DNA from: Carallia brachiata
Taxonomy: Eukaryota > Streptophyta > Magnoliopsida > Malpighiales > Rhizophoraceae
Assembly: GCA_021464245.1 (NCBI GenBank)
Contig: JADCRB010000037.1
Location: forward strand, 124,001 to 188,000
Direction: 5' to 3'
Length of the DNA stretch: 64,000 bases
The notes beneath the pieces are model-generated. The model ran no database searches. It was not told the DNA's origin and was given only the letters and a program-made list of their open reading frames with translations. The translations under genes and the position numbers were made by a program. Every line of letters starts with the position of its first letter. The stretch's first letter is position 1. Of this stretch, positions 1 to 11,290 are shown piece by piece.

Positions 1-260
1 TTGCTCTCTTCCCTCTCCTTCTTCCTCTTCAAATTAAGGTCCCATTGTGACTAACATGGCCTAGACCGGCAAAGAGATATGCCTCCTCAAGAAGTTTACA
101 GAAGTGAGAAGGCGGTGCCGAAAACGGTCACAAAGAAGATCTAGCAAGGCTGTTCAGTCATCATTGATGCAGAGAAGGGATGAATGAACAATAGTGATTT
201 TCATAACGGTTTATATTTATTTCTTTTCTTGATTTTTTTTTTGGTTATATTTCCCCTTCG
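1..260 (+). pseudogene. Decayed exon-like fragment related to the 59.1 kb locus
   Basis: This stretch has no open frame of useful length. Read in one forward frame near 165-225 it gives a stop-interrupted peptide ending in DFHNGLY. That matches the DFHNGIY ending of the exon-like segment at 59123-59310, and the preceding acidic residues (IDAEKG against IEDADRDG) also align. The DNA on both sides (gatgcagag...ttttcataacgg against gatgcagat...ttttcacaacgg) supports common descent. I do not recognise the protein family. It is a remnant or a mis-spliced first exon; the in-frame stops favour a remnant. Confidence 0.3.
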
Positions 261-1908
261 ATTTTGGTTAATTTTTCCGGATGTTGTTTATGAAGATTAA
301 ATTAAGATTCGATGATATAGAGAGTTGGTCCAGTTTACGGCATTGGAGGAATCAAGAGTTGGTTCTATTTCTTTTTACTCCAGATTTTCTGTTTCTTGAT
401 TTTATTCTTTCACGACAAGATTTTTTTTTTTGGCTTTGTGCTTGTTTTAGAAAGCATCCTCTATGTCTTTTTCTTGAAGTTGGGATCAGGTTTGGAGTTT
501 GTTTCTCTTTCTTTGATTTGGAATCAGGTTTGGAGTATGTTTCTGTTTCCTTTTCCTTTTTGTTTAGTCACATTCCTTTCTTCTTTTGGTTTTATATTCT
601 CGGGAGCAACTCTCTTCTCTCTCTTTCTCTCTCTTTCTCTCTCTAGAGTTCTAAAGAACCAATTGGAGGATCACTGATTTAGAGAGGGGCTGGCTTCTTT
701 TTCTTGAATTCTGGGTTCGTTATGATTGTTCTTCAAGAACTTAAAAATTTTTTATGTTTAGAGAATCAGAATTTGAATGGGTATACATAGGAATGTGTTC
801 TGTATATTTGTGTTGGATAAATTCTTTCTTAGTTTGGATTGAAATGTGTGGCTTTACCGTCTTACTAAGATAAATCATGAAATCCTACTTATATGGCGAT
901 CACTGTTGAGCATAATTTCACCTTTTTTTTTTGGTTATGAGGTATATGAATGTTGCAGTCTGTTATGGTGCCTTCATCTTTTTTTGCCACTTCCTGTATC
1001 TTTTTCTTTCCTTTTTATTGGGGTTAATTTTGATTGTATTGCAGTGAACTATCTTGCTTTGGTGCCAGTCACGGTGAATCTTTGTGACATTCCATTTATA
1101 ATGCTTGTCATTCTATACACAAGCATGCTTGATGGTGTCTGCTGGCCATTTCTTTTCCGCTTTTTTCTTTTAAATTTTGCTATCTGCAAGTAGATTTTCA
1201 TTTTATAATCGTTTTTGTTTTTTACAAAAATTATTTTCTGTCAGTTGGCAACATAACATGTTTTCATTGGATCTGAGTAGGCTTTCTTACATGTCGTAGA
1301 CATGCAGGCACATGTGCTTCTGCTTTCTTTCTTTTCTCTCTAATTTTCATGAATTGTTAATAATGCTGTTTTGCTTTCTGTATTGATATTAGTGAAGGGT
1401 ATATTTCTTTTAGTAATCTAGTAAAGTTATGCCATTCGGGTAGATAATCAATAAACTACAAAGGCCTGGAAATTTTGGGATGCTTAATTTGGGATGTGAA
1501 ATAAATTGTTTGTCCCACAAATGCTAGTCTGACCAGCAATAATTATATTTTGCTCACTTCTCTGGAGGGAAAAATCATGAAGACTACTTGGCACAATAAC
1601 TTACTGCAATAAGATAGCAATGGTCAGCACTGCTTCTTCTTTCTGTTGATTACCTCTACAATAATTTTGTATTTTCTGTAGTTATTTTTAGATAGCTGTG
1701 GGTATATATTTATGCGACAAATTTCCTGTGGGAATTCATTGTAAAATTAAATAAGGGTCTTCTTTTCCAAAGCCTTGTTCCTTAAAATTGTGAGGTTTTC
1801 TTTTCACATAAATCTTTCTTTTAGAAAACATGTTTGAATGTGAAGTAAAATTTGTGAGTTTCTAATATGATTTTTTTATATAAAAATGATTGTGTACTTA
1901 TGCACTGT
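261..1908. other. Non-coding left flank of the MULE insertion
   Basis: T-rich, pyrimidine-biased sequence with a short TC-rich microsatellite near 612-647. No codon-like open frame is supported. Its last 50 bases (from about 1861) match sequence at 17935-17993, which identifies it as the left half of a duplicated site split by the transposon. Confidence 0.6.
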
Positions 1909-1917
1909 TTCATGAAT
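1909..1917. repeat. Left 9-bp target-site duplication
   Basis: The sequence ttcatgaat lies immediately outside the left terminal repeat and is identical to 17866-17874. Confidence 0.88.
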
Positions 1918-1973
1918 GAGAAAATATACTTGTGCCGGGGTTCGGGTGCTGACAGTGTCCCCGGATGATGTGG
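1918..1973 (+). repeat. Left terminal inverted repeat of the MULE
   Basis: Fifty-six bases that match, imperfectly, the reverse complement of 17810-17865. Shared blocks are the terminal gag, atac at position 9, gccgg at position 18, and gtccccggatga near the inner end. In MuDR-like elements the TIR carries the transposase binding site and the promoter of the adjacent gene; that role here is inferred. Confidence 0.8.
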
Positions 1974-3274
1974 CAAATAATAAAAGAAAATAAGGAAATG
2001 AAGGAGAAGAATTAAAAAGTGGAGGAAATGGAGGGGCAAAATAGGCAGGCGGGAAAATATTGGAGCAAAACTTGCCGCCACTGACACAAGTTCCCGTGAT
2101 TTTACCATGTGACAAAAATAAAGACCTACCCGATTGTCATGACCCGGATTGTATGTAAAATTTGAAGGGAAAAACGAAGAGGAGAGTGGTTGGAAAGGTA
2201 AAGAGTAGAGAACCACACCCGGGGGCCGTGATTTATTTTGTAGCCAACTTGTTTTTTCTCTTTGGTGGTTGTTGGAAATTTCTGGTGGGCACAATTGAGT
2301 GGGCTGAAGTTTGCAATTCATATCCACTCCCCAACTGTGAAAAGTCTGGACTGAAGCATTGTCAGGCAGAAGAGCTTCCCAGCTGGTCTTTTCAGGAGCT
2401 TTGGTACACCAAAAGGTAAATTTTTTACTCCCAAATTTTAGATGAATGTCATGAGAATTTTTGGTTGTCAGTATTAGTCTTCATGCTTGTTTTAACGTGT
2501 CATGGTGGTCGAATGCAATGGGATACGTAATTGGCCATAACGTTCAATAAACTAGTATGAGTACAAGGAAAGATTGAATTTGTCTTGTTATAATTGGCAC
2601 AAGGGTTGAGAAGGGGGAAAATTTATTTATCGTTGCAATGGTGGGTGGGGGGAATCTTTATGGGGTTGAAAAGTAGTGATTAATTTGAGTCTTATAAAGT
2701 ACAATTATGGAATAAAATTGTCTGAGGATTTGAGATATAAACTCGTGTCTTGTTCTCTTGTTTTTTTAATAATTACAACTAATGATTTGGAAAAATCAAA
2801 AAGTAGAAGGCTCAGTTGCTGCGTGTGGCAGTCTAACAAATTTAATACTACGAGTTTCATAAATAACAGTACTCGTTGTAATAATAGTGTGATGGAAAGT
2901 ATTGAAGAGATGGGATAAGAACTTGTGTGCAGTAATGATATTCTGTAGATAATATACACATATGAGTGGGAAAAACAGAAAGACTGAAGGGTAGATATGA
3001 ACGTTGTGGGCTATCCCTATTGCGTGAATTTTAGCTGGATGTGGATAAGTGTGATATGATTTATTAAAAATCTGTGAAAAACACATGAATGCAATAATTG
3101 CAAAGATTAAGAATAATGGAGATGTAGTGTCCAAAGTACGCATAAATTAATGAGTATGTCTAATACTTGCATGATATAATCAAACCATATGTGTCATAAC
3201 TCTGACATTATTATAATTAGAAGAAATATGGTATTAAGTAATGTTGTGACCAATATGAGAAATACGAAAGAATA
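1974..3274 (+). other. Leader region between left TIR and transposase start
   Basis: About 1.3 kb without a supported coding region. Short open frames near 2162-2419 and 2676-2918 show no recognisable domain. The position suggests the promoter and 5' leader, possibly with an intron, of the transposase transcript; no TATA box or splice pair could be fixed with confidence. Confidence 0.45.
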
Positions 3275-5787
3275 ATGCAGGTGGATGAAATGAGCGGTGG
3301 ACTGCAAGGAAATTCAGAAGGAAATATGAATCATATTATGGTAGGAGGGTGTGGGAATAGTTTATATAGCAGCGTAGATGCAATAATGCTTGGCGTTGAA
3401 CCCTATGACACTGTGAATGGTTTGGCAAATATTATGAGTATTGAAGAAGCAGTTATTGAGCAGGAACCGAAAATTGGAATGGCTTTCAAAAATAAAGATG
3501 AGGTGTTTCAATTTTATCAGGCTTATGGAAGAGGAAAGGGTTTTGGAATTGTGAAGCGGGGTGTGAAAAAAGATGAGAAATCTAATGAGGAAAGATGGAT
3601 GACTTTGAGATGTAGTAAAGGAGGTGTACACAAATCCAAGGGTAAGAATTCGCTAGCAAGACGTGGTAGTCGGAGGGTTGGATGCAAAGCGCGAATTTGT
3701 TGTACTAAGAGAGAAGGATTATGGGTGATATCTTCTATCGGGTTAGATCACAATCATGAGATAAGTCCACAAATGTCTCGATTTTTAAGGCAACATAGGA
3801 GAGTTGATGAGCACTTGAAGAGGCAGTTAGAAATCAACGATCGTGCAGGAATTTGTCCATCGAACAATGTGAGAAGTGTGATTGCACAAGCTGGTGGGTA
3901 TGATCAGCTGCCATGCCTCAAAGGTGATTTATCCAACCAAGTGCAAAAGTTTCGAAGGTTGCAATTAGTCGGAGGAGACGCTGAAGCTGTTAACAGTATG
4001 TTTGTGAAGATGCAAACTGAAAGTAAGGATTTTGTATATGTAATAAAGCATGACAAGGAAGGAAGGATGAAGCATCTATTTTGGGCTGATGGCAGATGCA
4101 GGGCTGCATACAGAGAATTTAGTGATGTGATTACTTTCGACACAACATATCTGGTGAATAGGTACCAAATGCCATTTGCTGCATTTGTGGGCGTAAATCA
4201 TCATGGTCACTCAATTTTATTAGGAAGTGCATTACTTAATAATGAAAAGGCTAAGACATACAAATGGTTGTTTGAGAAGTGGTTGAAGTGCATGGATGGG
4301 AAACATCCAGATGGCATAATGACTGATCAATGTGGTGCAATTGGTGAAGCAATTAAGATAGTTTTTCCTAATACTCGACATAGGTGGTGTTGGTGGCACA
4401 TAGCATGCAAAATACCAAAAAAGCTTGCCAAACATCAACACTACAATGAAGTAAGAGAGGCTTTTACAAATGTCGTAAAACATTCCATGACTTGTGACGC
4501 ATTTGATGAGAATTGGCAAGCTATGGTTTCAAATTCAATCTTGAGAGAAATGAATGGATAAATAATTTGTTTGAAAATAGGAATCGGTGGGCGCCGGCAT
4601 ATATGAAACCTTATTTTTGGGCTGGAATGTCGTCCACGCAGAGGAGCGAGAGTATGCACGCATTCTTCAATAAATATGTTCACTCAAGGAGCACTCTAAG
4701 GCAATTTGTGGAGCAGTATCAAGTTGCAATAGAGGATAAAGTTCAAAAGGAAGTTGCTGAGGACAATTTAAATAAAAGTTGTAACATTCCTTGTGTGACG
4801 CGATTCCCCTTTGAGGAGCAGCTGCAGAAAGCATACACAATTAACATATTCAAGCAAGTGCAAAAACAGTTGACTGAGGTTATGTATTGTAATATCCAGC
4901 TCATTTCTGAGGATGGAAAGGTACGGATATATGGGGTTTCTGAGCTCGTAAAGGGCAAGAGTTCAAAGACACAATGGGTAAGGCATGTGGTGAAGTTTGA
5001 AGTCATCTCATATACTATTGCTTGTAATTGCCAATTGTTTGAGAGCATGGGATATCTTTGTTCTCATTCATTCAATATTTTTATAATTAATGAGGTGGGG
5101 CTGATCCCTTATAAATATATATTGAGAAGGTGGAGAAAAGATGTTGAGAGAAACCATTCAAATGTGAAGGTTTATAGTAATAAGATGTCAACCGAGATGT
5201 TACGCACAAAAGAGTTGGAGAACATTTTTTATGCAGCAGTGAATAAAGCTGTGGTAAACGAGAGGAAATTTGAGTTTATGTTGACAGGTCTAGAAAAGCA
5301 GAACGTACAGTTAGAGGAATGGACTGAAGATGTTGTAAGAAAGGAGCATCAAGAATATGACATGGGTAAGCACGAGGTTAATGATGGTAGTAGTAGAAAG
5401 TTAAAAGACCCAGTTTGTGTGAAGCGAAGGGGTAGGCCAAAATGCAAACGTCAGAAAGGAATGATGGAGAAAGGAATTGGGAAAAGGCAGAGAAGAAGGC
5501 CACAGAGTGAGCTTCAGATTCCTTGTGCACCGATAGAGCTGGGCACATCAGCAATTGGGTTACTTCAACAGGTTGGTAGCCATAACAGTAACTTATTGAT
5601 ATATATAGAAAAACATGAAAGTGTAAATCCGTAAAGAAAATCTTGTAATGCATCTTGATGGATTTAAAAATAAATGATTGACTAATTTTTAATAATTTAG
5701 GCAAATGAAGGGCGCCTTCAAGTGGATCACGATAGTTGTATTGGCAGTTGGTGGCAAAAGTTTGTTCAACCGCAAATAGAAGGATAA
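3275..5787 (+). CDS. FAR1/FHY3-type MULE transposase (one frameshift)
   Basis: Predicted transposase of the MULE. From the N-terminus: a FAR1-type zinc-binding DNA-binding region (roughly residues 70-165, ending in HNHEI), the MULE DDE domain, and a SWIM zinc finger with the CxC...CxH pattern (CNC...LCSH, about 5026-5071). Acidic candidates are Asp289 (ITFDTTY), Asp351 (MTDQCG) and a Glu in QRSESM near 4648. The frame breaks near 4530: the upstream frame ends at 4561, and the downstream frame resumes with the family-like FNLERNEW. One inserted base restores a continuous product. A 129-bp intron (5572-5700, gt-ag) joins LLQQ to a 28-codon last exon (5701-5787, ending QPQIEG), which makes about 794 residues in total. 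The C-terminal region contains a basic GRPKCKRQK stretch near 5431, AT-hook or NLS-like. Host FAR1/FRS genes are domesticated relatives, but the TIRs and TSD show this copy is still inside its transposon. Confidence 0.87.
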
Positions 5788-7642
5788 AGAAAAGAATTAA
5801 TTTGCTGATGCTGTGTACAAGAGGTATGAAACTATTATCGTACTAATCCCTCCTTTGTATGGTAGAGTTGTTCAATTGTGTAGAAGGAAAATATGTGAAG
5901 TTAATTTGCTGTGAAAATGGGAAGACTTTCATATAAAAACGGATTCCAAAAATTATTTATGGAAAAAAAAAATTGTGTGGGTAAAACTGTAACTGATAAT
6001 TTTGAAAGTAAGACTGATATTTTTGAAACTAAGACTAAGGTTTTTTATTGAAAGCAAAAATAACAAGTCTTATAAAAATGAACTGTTCGTTTCAAAAGTA
6101 TCAGACGCAGTTTCAGTCAGGACGTTGCCCGCCACAAAAAGGGATGAGACGTTTACGCTTGCAGAAAACAAAAGGCATGCTTGTTGAATATCGCTTTATG
6201 TCAGCAGGTTCATGAGGGCCTTAGAAAGAACCGTGATTTTGGTTAGGCTTACAATGAGATGGAGCAGACTCAATGGATAGTGGTGCAGTGGGTTAGCATA
6301 ATGAGATATTTTACCATGGAACTTGATTGGTAGAGCACAACGGAAGTTGTGGTCTAATTTTTTACTATATTATTTCTTATGGAACATCTTATCAAGACAT
6401 TAGACTTTCATTGTAAGTGACAGTAATTGAATGAAACATAATGCTGAAGGAAGCGCTCTTGATTGGGTTGAACAATGGGTATTGACACTTAGGGGGGTAA
6501 AGTGATATATAAGGGAGGAGGAAAGTAAACAATTACACATAGTAAGCAATATAAGCCTTCAACAACGGTATGGGTTAGCAATAGTGGATTGAAATTTCAA
6601 ATTTGTACAACTAAAAGAAATTTTAAGAAAGTAGCAGTCAAATTAAAGTATGCATTGTACTTGCAACAAAAGAACTAAAGTACTGATTATACTTGAAACA
6701 AGCCTAACTCTAGCGTTATCAGTCATATACAACAAAAAAAAAAAAATGAAATGAATTCAGCCACTTTGCCTAATAAAATAGTTAAATTTGAAAGTAAAAT
6801 TTTGCGTTGTTTACGAGTTCAGGAAAATGATGCCTGCCACATTGGGCCACATAGGCCAGCCAATACATTTACTGATTCAGTATTACACAAAATTATTATG
6901 TTATGTAACAACACCAATGCAATATCCAATAAAATTTTGAAACAGGGATTTGACAATGGAATGGTTTAAATTGTTTGTAACCAAAAATTTACAACAATTT
7001 GCAATAAAACTTTAGATAGGAAAATGAACTACGCACATTGCAACAATTGAAGGTTATTCACATAACATTAAGAGGGCTAGAATAGAAATGAAGAGTAAAC
7101 CAAGATAAATACCATCCAGTTAATACAAAATTTGCTTAAAAAGATTCAAGTTGCTTTTAGTGGTTGAAGTAAATCTAAATCTGAATTTTTTGGAAACAAA
7201 TCAAAATGTGTTTAAAGCCTACCTGTACTGTTTTGTCGCGTAAACTGTGCTATGAAATTTTTTTTAATATGAAATGAATTGCATCTCTTGTGGAATTGAG
7301 CCAGTAAAATTTGAAAGGAAAATAAGCATTCCTTTATACAAGTCCTCGAATATGGTGACTTCCAGATTGGGGTATAAAGTGCAGCCATACATATACTAAC
7401 CATAGCATCACAAAAAATGAGGAGGTATTGCCAACAAAAAACACAAAAATATGTACACATCCCTGAATTGACACATCTGGATACAGCATAAAATGGTGAC
7501 CCCATCAAGTGCAAAAATGGTCCAATAACATTATGGCAGCTAAAGCCCAAACTATGAAGGCCCATGAGTAAATTTGTAGAGCCATTTGGCATCACCATAT
7601 TTTGGGATGTGCAAATGTCCAAAAACATGCAACCAACTGACT
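5788..7642. other. Central MULE region, left part, no supported gene
   Basis: AT-rich sequence with one array of 21-bp hairpin modules near 5990-6125 (separate entry). A reverse-strand open frame at 7212-7628 is Cys, Phe and Ser rich without any domain I recognise and is treated as chance. Confidence 0.5.
5990..6125. repeat. 21-bp modular hairpin repeat, copy 1
   Basis: Three modules start with ctgat or ctaag at 5993, 6014 and 6035, exactly 21 bases apart, each with a ttttgaaa core. They are followed by a reverse-oriented partner (gtttcaaaagtatcag, near 6090-6105). See the finding on 21-bp modules. Confidence 0.65.
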
Positions 7643-7912
7643 CTACTCAGAGTCAGAGGATAGCAAAATTATCTCCTCATTGTTTCGGCCTCTAATTGTC
7701 ATGTGGTCGCGTGCCCTCCAAGCACGGTTGCGATTCTTGCGGTGACCGTTGTTTCGCTTCAGTCCACCATACTGCCAAACTATTTTTTTCACGCGAAACA
7801 AATGTTTTCCCCTCATTTCAAAGAATCGGCGCAGCCAGTCGTAGCCCAATGCCTCCACAAGCTCCTTAATTAATTCGATGACTTCAGCTCGTAAGAGTGT
7901 TCCTTCATCCAT
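7643..7912 (-). CDS. Small ORF in the MULE with SUMO-interacting-motif-like C-terminus
   Basis: An 89-residue frame starting MDEGTLL; the frame stays open about 24 codons further upstream without another Met, so it could also be a 3' exon of a longer leftward transcript. The N-terminal half looks helical (EVIELIKELVEALGYDWLRRF). The middle is strongly basic (NNGHRKNRNRAWRARDH), and the protein ends EEIILLSSDSE. That tail fits a SUMO-interacting motif: a short Ile/Leu core followed by Ser and acidic residues. I do not recognise the family. The neighbouring Ulp1-type gene on the same strand makes a SUMO link attractive but unproven. A 20-base segment from within this frame (ggaggtcatttaatgcga, near 7931) recurs near 8047, so part of the region has been duplicated. 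Confidence 0.4.
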   Translation of the reverse strand: MDEGTLLRAEVIELIKELVEALGYDWLRRFFEMRGKHLFRVKKIVWQYGGLKRNNGHRKNRNRAWRARDHMTIRGRNNEEIILLSSDSE

Positions 7913-8290
7913 AATAATGCGAAGTACACGGAGGTCATTTAATGCGATATGCTCATCCTCTGAACTGCCGGCAAAGAGCCTCAAAATAACAGTGCAATTG
8001 TGGAGGGAAATCTTCCCACTCGTGAATGATGCAAGTCATATTTGAAGGAGGTCATTTAATGCGAGAGGTGCACATGATGATCTGCCGAGAATGAGCAACA
8101 ATGAAAAAGGTGGGTTCCTTTTGGCCATTGGATACAAGCTTTCCTCTTACACCTTATGTGAGATAGGTGTGACGTCATTTATCCACCTCCAGTAGATTGT
8201 TGTAGTTATGAACAAATTGATGAGTAGATAAGAGACCATGAAGAGAGGATACTACAGATTTGGACGAAAACAAAAAGAGTGCCCATGCAT

Positions 8291-8468
8291 ATCCCGTGTA
8301 TTTTGTCCGCCAAAAATGTAATGAATGAAACCACAACTGTTATTTTTGAAACGGTCACTGATATTTTTGAAATTTAAGAAAAGAAGTGTTTCAAAAATAT
8401 CAGTGTTCGTTTGATTAATAACAGTTTTTGTTTCAATCAGAACAAATCCCAGCACAAACAAACCCGGG
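8291..8468. repeat. 21-bp modular hairpin repeat, copy 2 (MITE-like foldback)
   Basis: Modules ctgttatttttgaaac and ctgatatttttgaaa start at 8337 and 8358, 21 bases apart. After a short spacer the complement follows (tttcaaaaatatcagtg ... aataacag), so the strand folds back on itself. Outer arms also match: tcccgtgtattttgtcc on the left and a diverged reverse complement ending cccggga on the right. No clear target duplication was found. Confidence 0.65.
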
Positions 8469-8779
8469 ACACCAACTTTTATTCAAAGAAAGAAAAATAA
8501 AGGAACTCATGTTACAACCCATTCTTTGGAGTTGTAGAAGAAGTTATAAAAAAGAAACAAAATCGAATGATGGAACTCATGTTCAAATGGATTTGTAGGA
8601 AGACAGTATTACACATCTGGGCCTAATGCATGTATTTATAGCCAGCCGTGTGAAGCACATCTATGGACACAGCAGGTTGTTGATCATTTATGCCATTGAG
8701 TTATTGCTCCTATCTACCCTGTTATATCAATTTCTTGGTCAAATTATTTTCTAAAATATCGGTAGCAACGAATACTGGT

Positions 8780-8840
8780 TGCAAAACTATCAGTATTTGG
8801 TGCAGAAGTATCAGTATTTGATGCAAAAGTATCAGAATTA
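8780..8840. repeat. 21-bp modular repeat, copy 3
   Basis: The word tatcag starts at 8788, 8809 and 8830, exactly 21 bases apart, in modules reading tatcagtatttg-tgcaaaag. This is the reverse-oriented arm without its partner nearby. Confidence 0.6.
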
Positions 8841-9414
8841 TTCCTAACTAAATCAAGGGCCATATGAATGATGGAGAGGAAACTTTAATCGATGTTATTA
8901 TGGAGATTATGACAATTTCAGTTTGGTAATCATAATTACCATAGGCACTGATGTTTGTGTGCTTTACGAAGTTAAACCTTTTATGATCTGCTTTTAGTAG
9001 TTGCACAAACACTGTTATTGGTTTCAAACCTGTCAGTCTTACAGCCAAATAGTTATGAACAAAAAGTGAGACCATCTCGTCTGCGTCAAATTAGTTATAA
9101 AAGAACAAGTATGTGTTTCAAAAGTATCAGCTATATAAATAGTTAAATCTGAAAATACTATACAAAAAAAGTGAGTGCAACTTCATCATTTCCCTAATAA
9201 TCTTTGCAAAAGTAATCGTATTAGTCTTATAATTATCAGACGTATAATCAATTACATCTGTCAATATAGTATCCTATACACAAAAAAGTGACAACATCAC
9301 GATTTTCGACAAATTATACTACAGATATTCCTATCAGTTTCAAATGTAGTAGTAAAATAATCAATTATATCTGACAATCATAGTAAAATGTCTCGGGCAT
9401 TCGGACGGTAGTAA

Positions 9415-9485
9415 CTGAAACTGATATTTTTGAAACAAATACTGATATTGTTGAAACGAATACTGAAAAATTTGAAATGGGGAAA
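9415..9485. repeat. 21-bp modular repeat, copy 4
   Basis: Modules starting actga lie at 9420, 9441 and 9462, exactly 21 bases apart, each with a ttgaaac or ttgaaat core. Confidence 0.65.
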
Positions 9486-10094
9486 TGGCAAATTATTTTT
9501 TTAAATCGATATTCGTTTAAATAATATCAATTTTATTTTTTACCGAGATAAAACAAGGACAAATTCACCCAGGATAGCAACGTTTTTCTTTTTATAGAAG
9601 ATTAGTAGGTGTTGAAAGAAAAATAGTAGGTGTCCTACTTGAATTTGTCACCCGATATATGTCTGGATTAAAACTGTGGCTGTTAAATTTGACATAAAGC
9701 CTGATATTGAAGATACACTAGTTATTTTATATCTCAAAATTATGAGTATTCATTTTAAAAATATTAGTCGCAGTTATCCGAAGACAAAATCTGGGTCAAA
9801 TTGGTAATAAAAATTGTCTTGCAAACATATCAGTCTTGGGATAATTTCAAATTTATTCAGTAAGTTTGAAATTGTTTAGATTTTCATTACTAAATGTAAG
9901 TGCGTAAGAATTAGGTCAATAACTTTGAAATTGGTCCACATCCCAGTCCTTGCAGTCTTCTCACCATCAATTTGCTGACTGGGACGGTATAAATTACAGG
10001 TACCCACTGACATTTGTGGTAGTAATAATTATTAGTTAGGACTTATTTTTTTGGTTTTCCATTATTAAAAGAAAGAAATGTTACGTAGTATTTA

Positions 10095-10480
10095 CTGTTA
10101 TGTGGAAGATAATAGAAATGGTGACTGTTACTTTTGAAACTGCGCCTGTTATTTCTGAAACCAACACTACTATTTTTAACCGCATGTATAATTTTTGAAA
10201 CCGCCTGTAATCTCTCATGTATAAACCGCATCTGTTATTTTTGAAACGACGACTGTTTTTTTTAAATGTAAAAATAACCAGTGTTTCGAAATACCAGTTT
10301 TCATTTCAAAATTAACTGGTACAGTTTCCCAATTATCAATTGGCGTTTCAATTGGGATTTATTCCGACGCAAAAAAACCGAACGCCTACCTTTAATTCTT
10401 GTAGGTTATAAAAATATTAGTCGTCGTTTAAAAAATAACAGTTCTAGTTTCGTCTGGAACATTGCGTAGGACAAAAAGGC
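10095..10480. repeat. 21-bp modular hairpin repeat, copy 5 (longest)
   Basis: Forward modules ctgtta or ctacta start at 10125, 10146 and 10167, and a later pair at 10232 and 10253, all in 21-base steps. Opposite-strand modules follow (aaaaataaccag, tttcgaaataccag, and aaaaaataacagttctagtttcg near 10434), which gives a long foldback. Confidence 0.6.
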
Positions 10481-10520
10481 CGGGATATATAAAGGCGCTC
10501 AATTTCATATAGGAAAAATA

Positions 10521-10746
10521 TAGGTGGACGGGATTTGGTGGACGGAGAATAGACGCGGGAATTTTTTTGTGCAACTAGTTCCCTTTTTTGTGCAACGAGA
10601 AACTAAATTATTGCAACAAATTTTGATATTTTTTTTCATATATTTTTTCGTTGTAAAAATTAAGCGCTTGGTTGCACAAATAAATCACTTAGTTGCACAA
10701 AAAAAATTTTCGGTCCATTTTCCGTCCACCTAATCCCGTCCACCTA
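10521..10746. mobile_element. TA-flanked MITE nested in the MULE
   Basis: A 226-bp segment with terminal inverted repeats ggtggacgggatt-ggtggacgga on the left and its near-perfect complement on the right. It is flanked by TA on each side (10521-10522 and 10745-10746), as expected for Tc1/mariner-type insertions. Inner sequence is also inverted (tttttttgtgcaac against gttgcacaaaaaaa). It is non-coding, so mobilisation would need an external transposase. The TIR is not the classic Stowaway CTCCCTCC end. Confidence 0.7.
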
Positions 10747-11149
10747 ACGGGACTCAAAAAAACAGGACATAATGCTTTAAATTAATATAAACGTATAAAA
10801 TATTACTATAAATCATAATTTTTGCCAAAAAATGTTATTTTCGTTCAAAGTCTTGCGAGTATGATTTAAATAATTTTTATACAATTCGCTCGTAATACTC
10901 AATTAGAAACTGCTTGGAAGAAAAACACAGCAGATATTAATATTTTATGTTATACTTTTACTCGATGGTTCCAATAAACCCAATAAAGTCATTGCAATGC
11001 AATGGTCACCTGTTTTTAATATTCACCCGATATATGTACACATGTTATTTATCTTTTATATAAAGTCCGTTTGATGCAAGTACCAAAGGAATTCTGTGAG
11101 AAAAAATGTTTCTATCCCAACGTTTCTATCCCAGCGTTTTATATGCCGA

Positions 11150-11290
11150 ATTTTTTCGGAGTTGAAACTGTGACTGTTAAGTTTGAAACGAAAATTAATT
11201 TTTTTGCAACACTTGCTGTTTTACAGTTCAAAAGTATTAGTCGTCGTTTAAAAAATAACATGCGTGGTTTATCCTCAAAAAAACCCATGA
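11150..11290. repeat. 21-bp modular hairpin repeat, copy 6 (diverged)
   Basis: Contains gactgttaagtttgaaacg, tattagtcgtcgtttaaaaaataaca and related arms shared with the copy at 10095-10480. The 21-bp spacing is less clear. Confidence 0.45.

Noticed and set aside
281..1193. Overlapping forward frames of 93-121 codons at the left edge
   Set aside because: Almost entirely Phe, Leu and Ser from T-rich intron-like DNA.
7212..7628. Reverse-strand open frame of 138 codons inside the MULE
   Set aside because: Rich in Cys, Phe, Ser and Met with no domain or splice context; fits chance in AT-rich DNA.
9415..9485. CRISPR-like array of spaced repeats
   Set aside because: This is a plant nuclear genome, the modules are imperfect, have 5-bp spacers and are arranged as inverted foldbacks.
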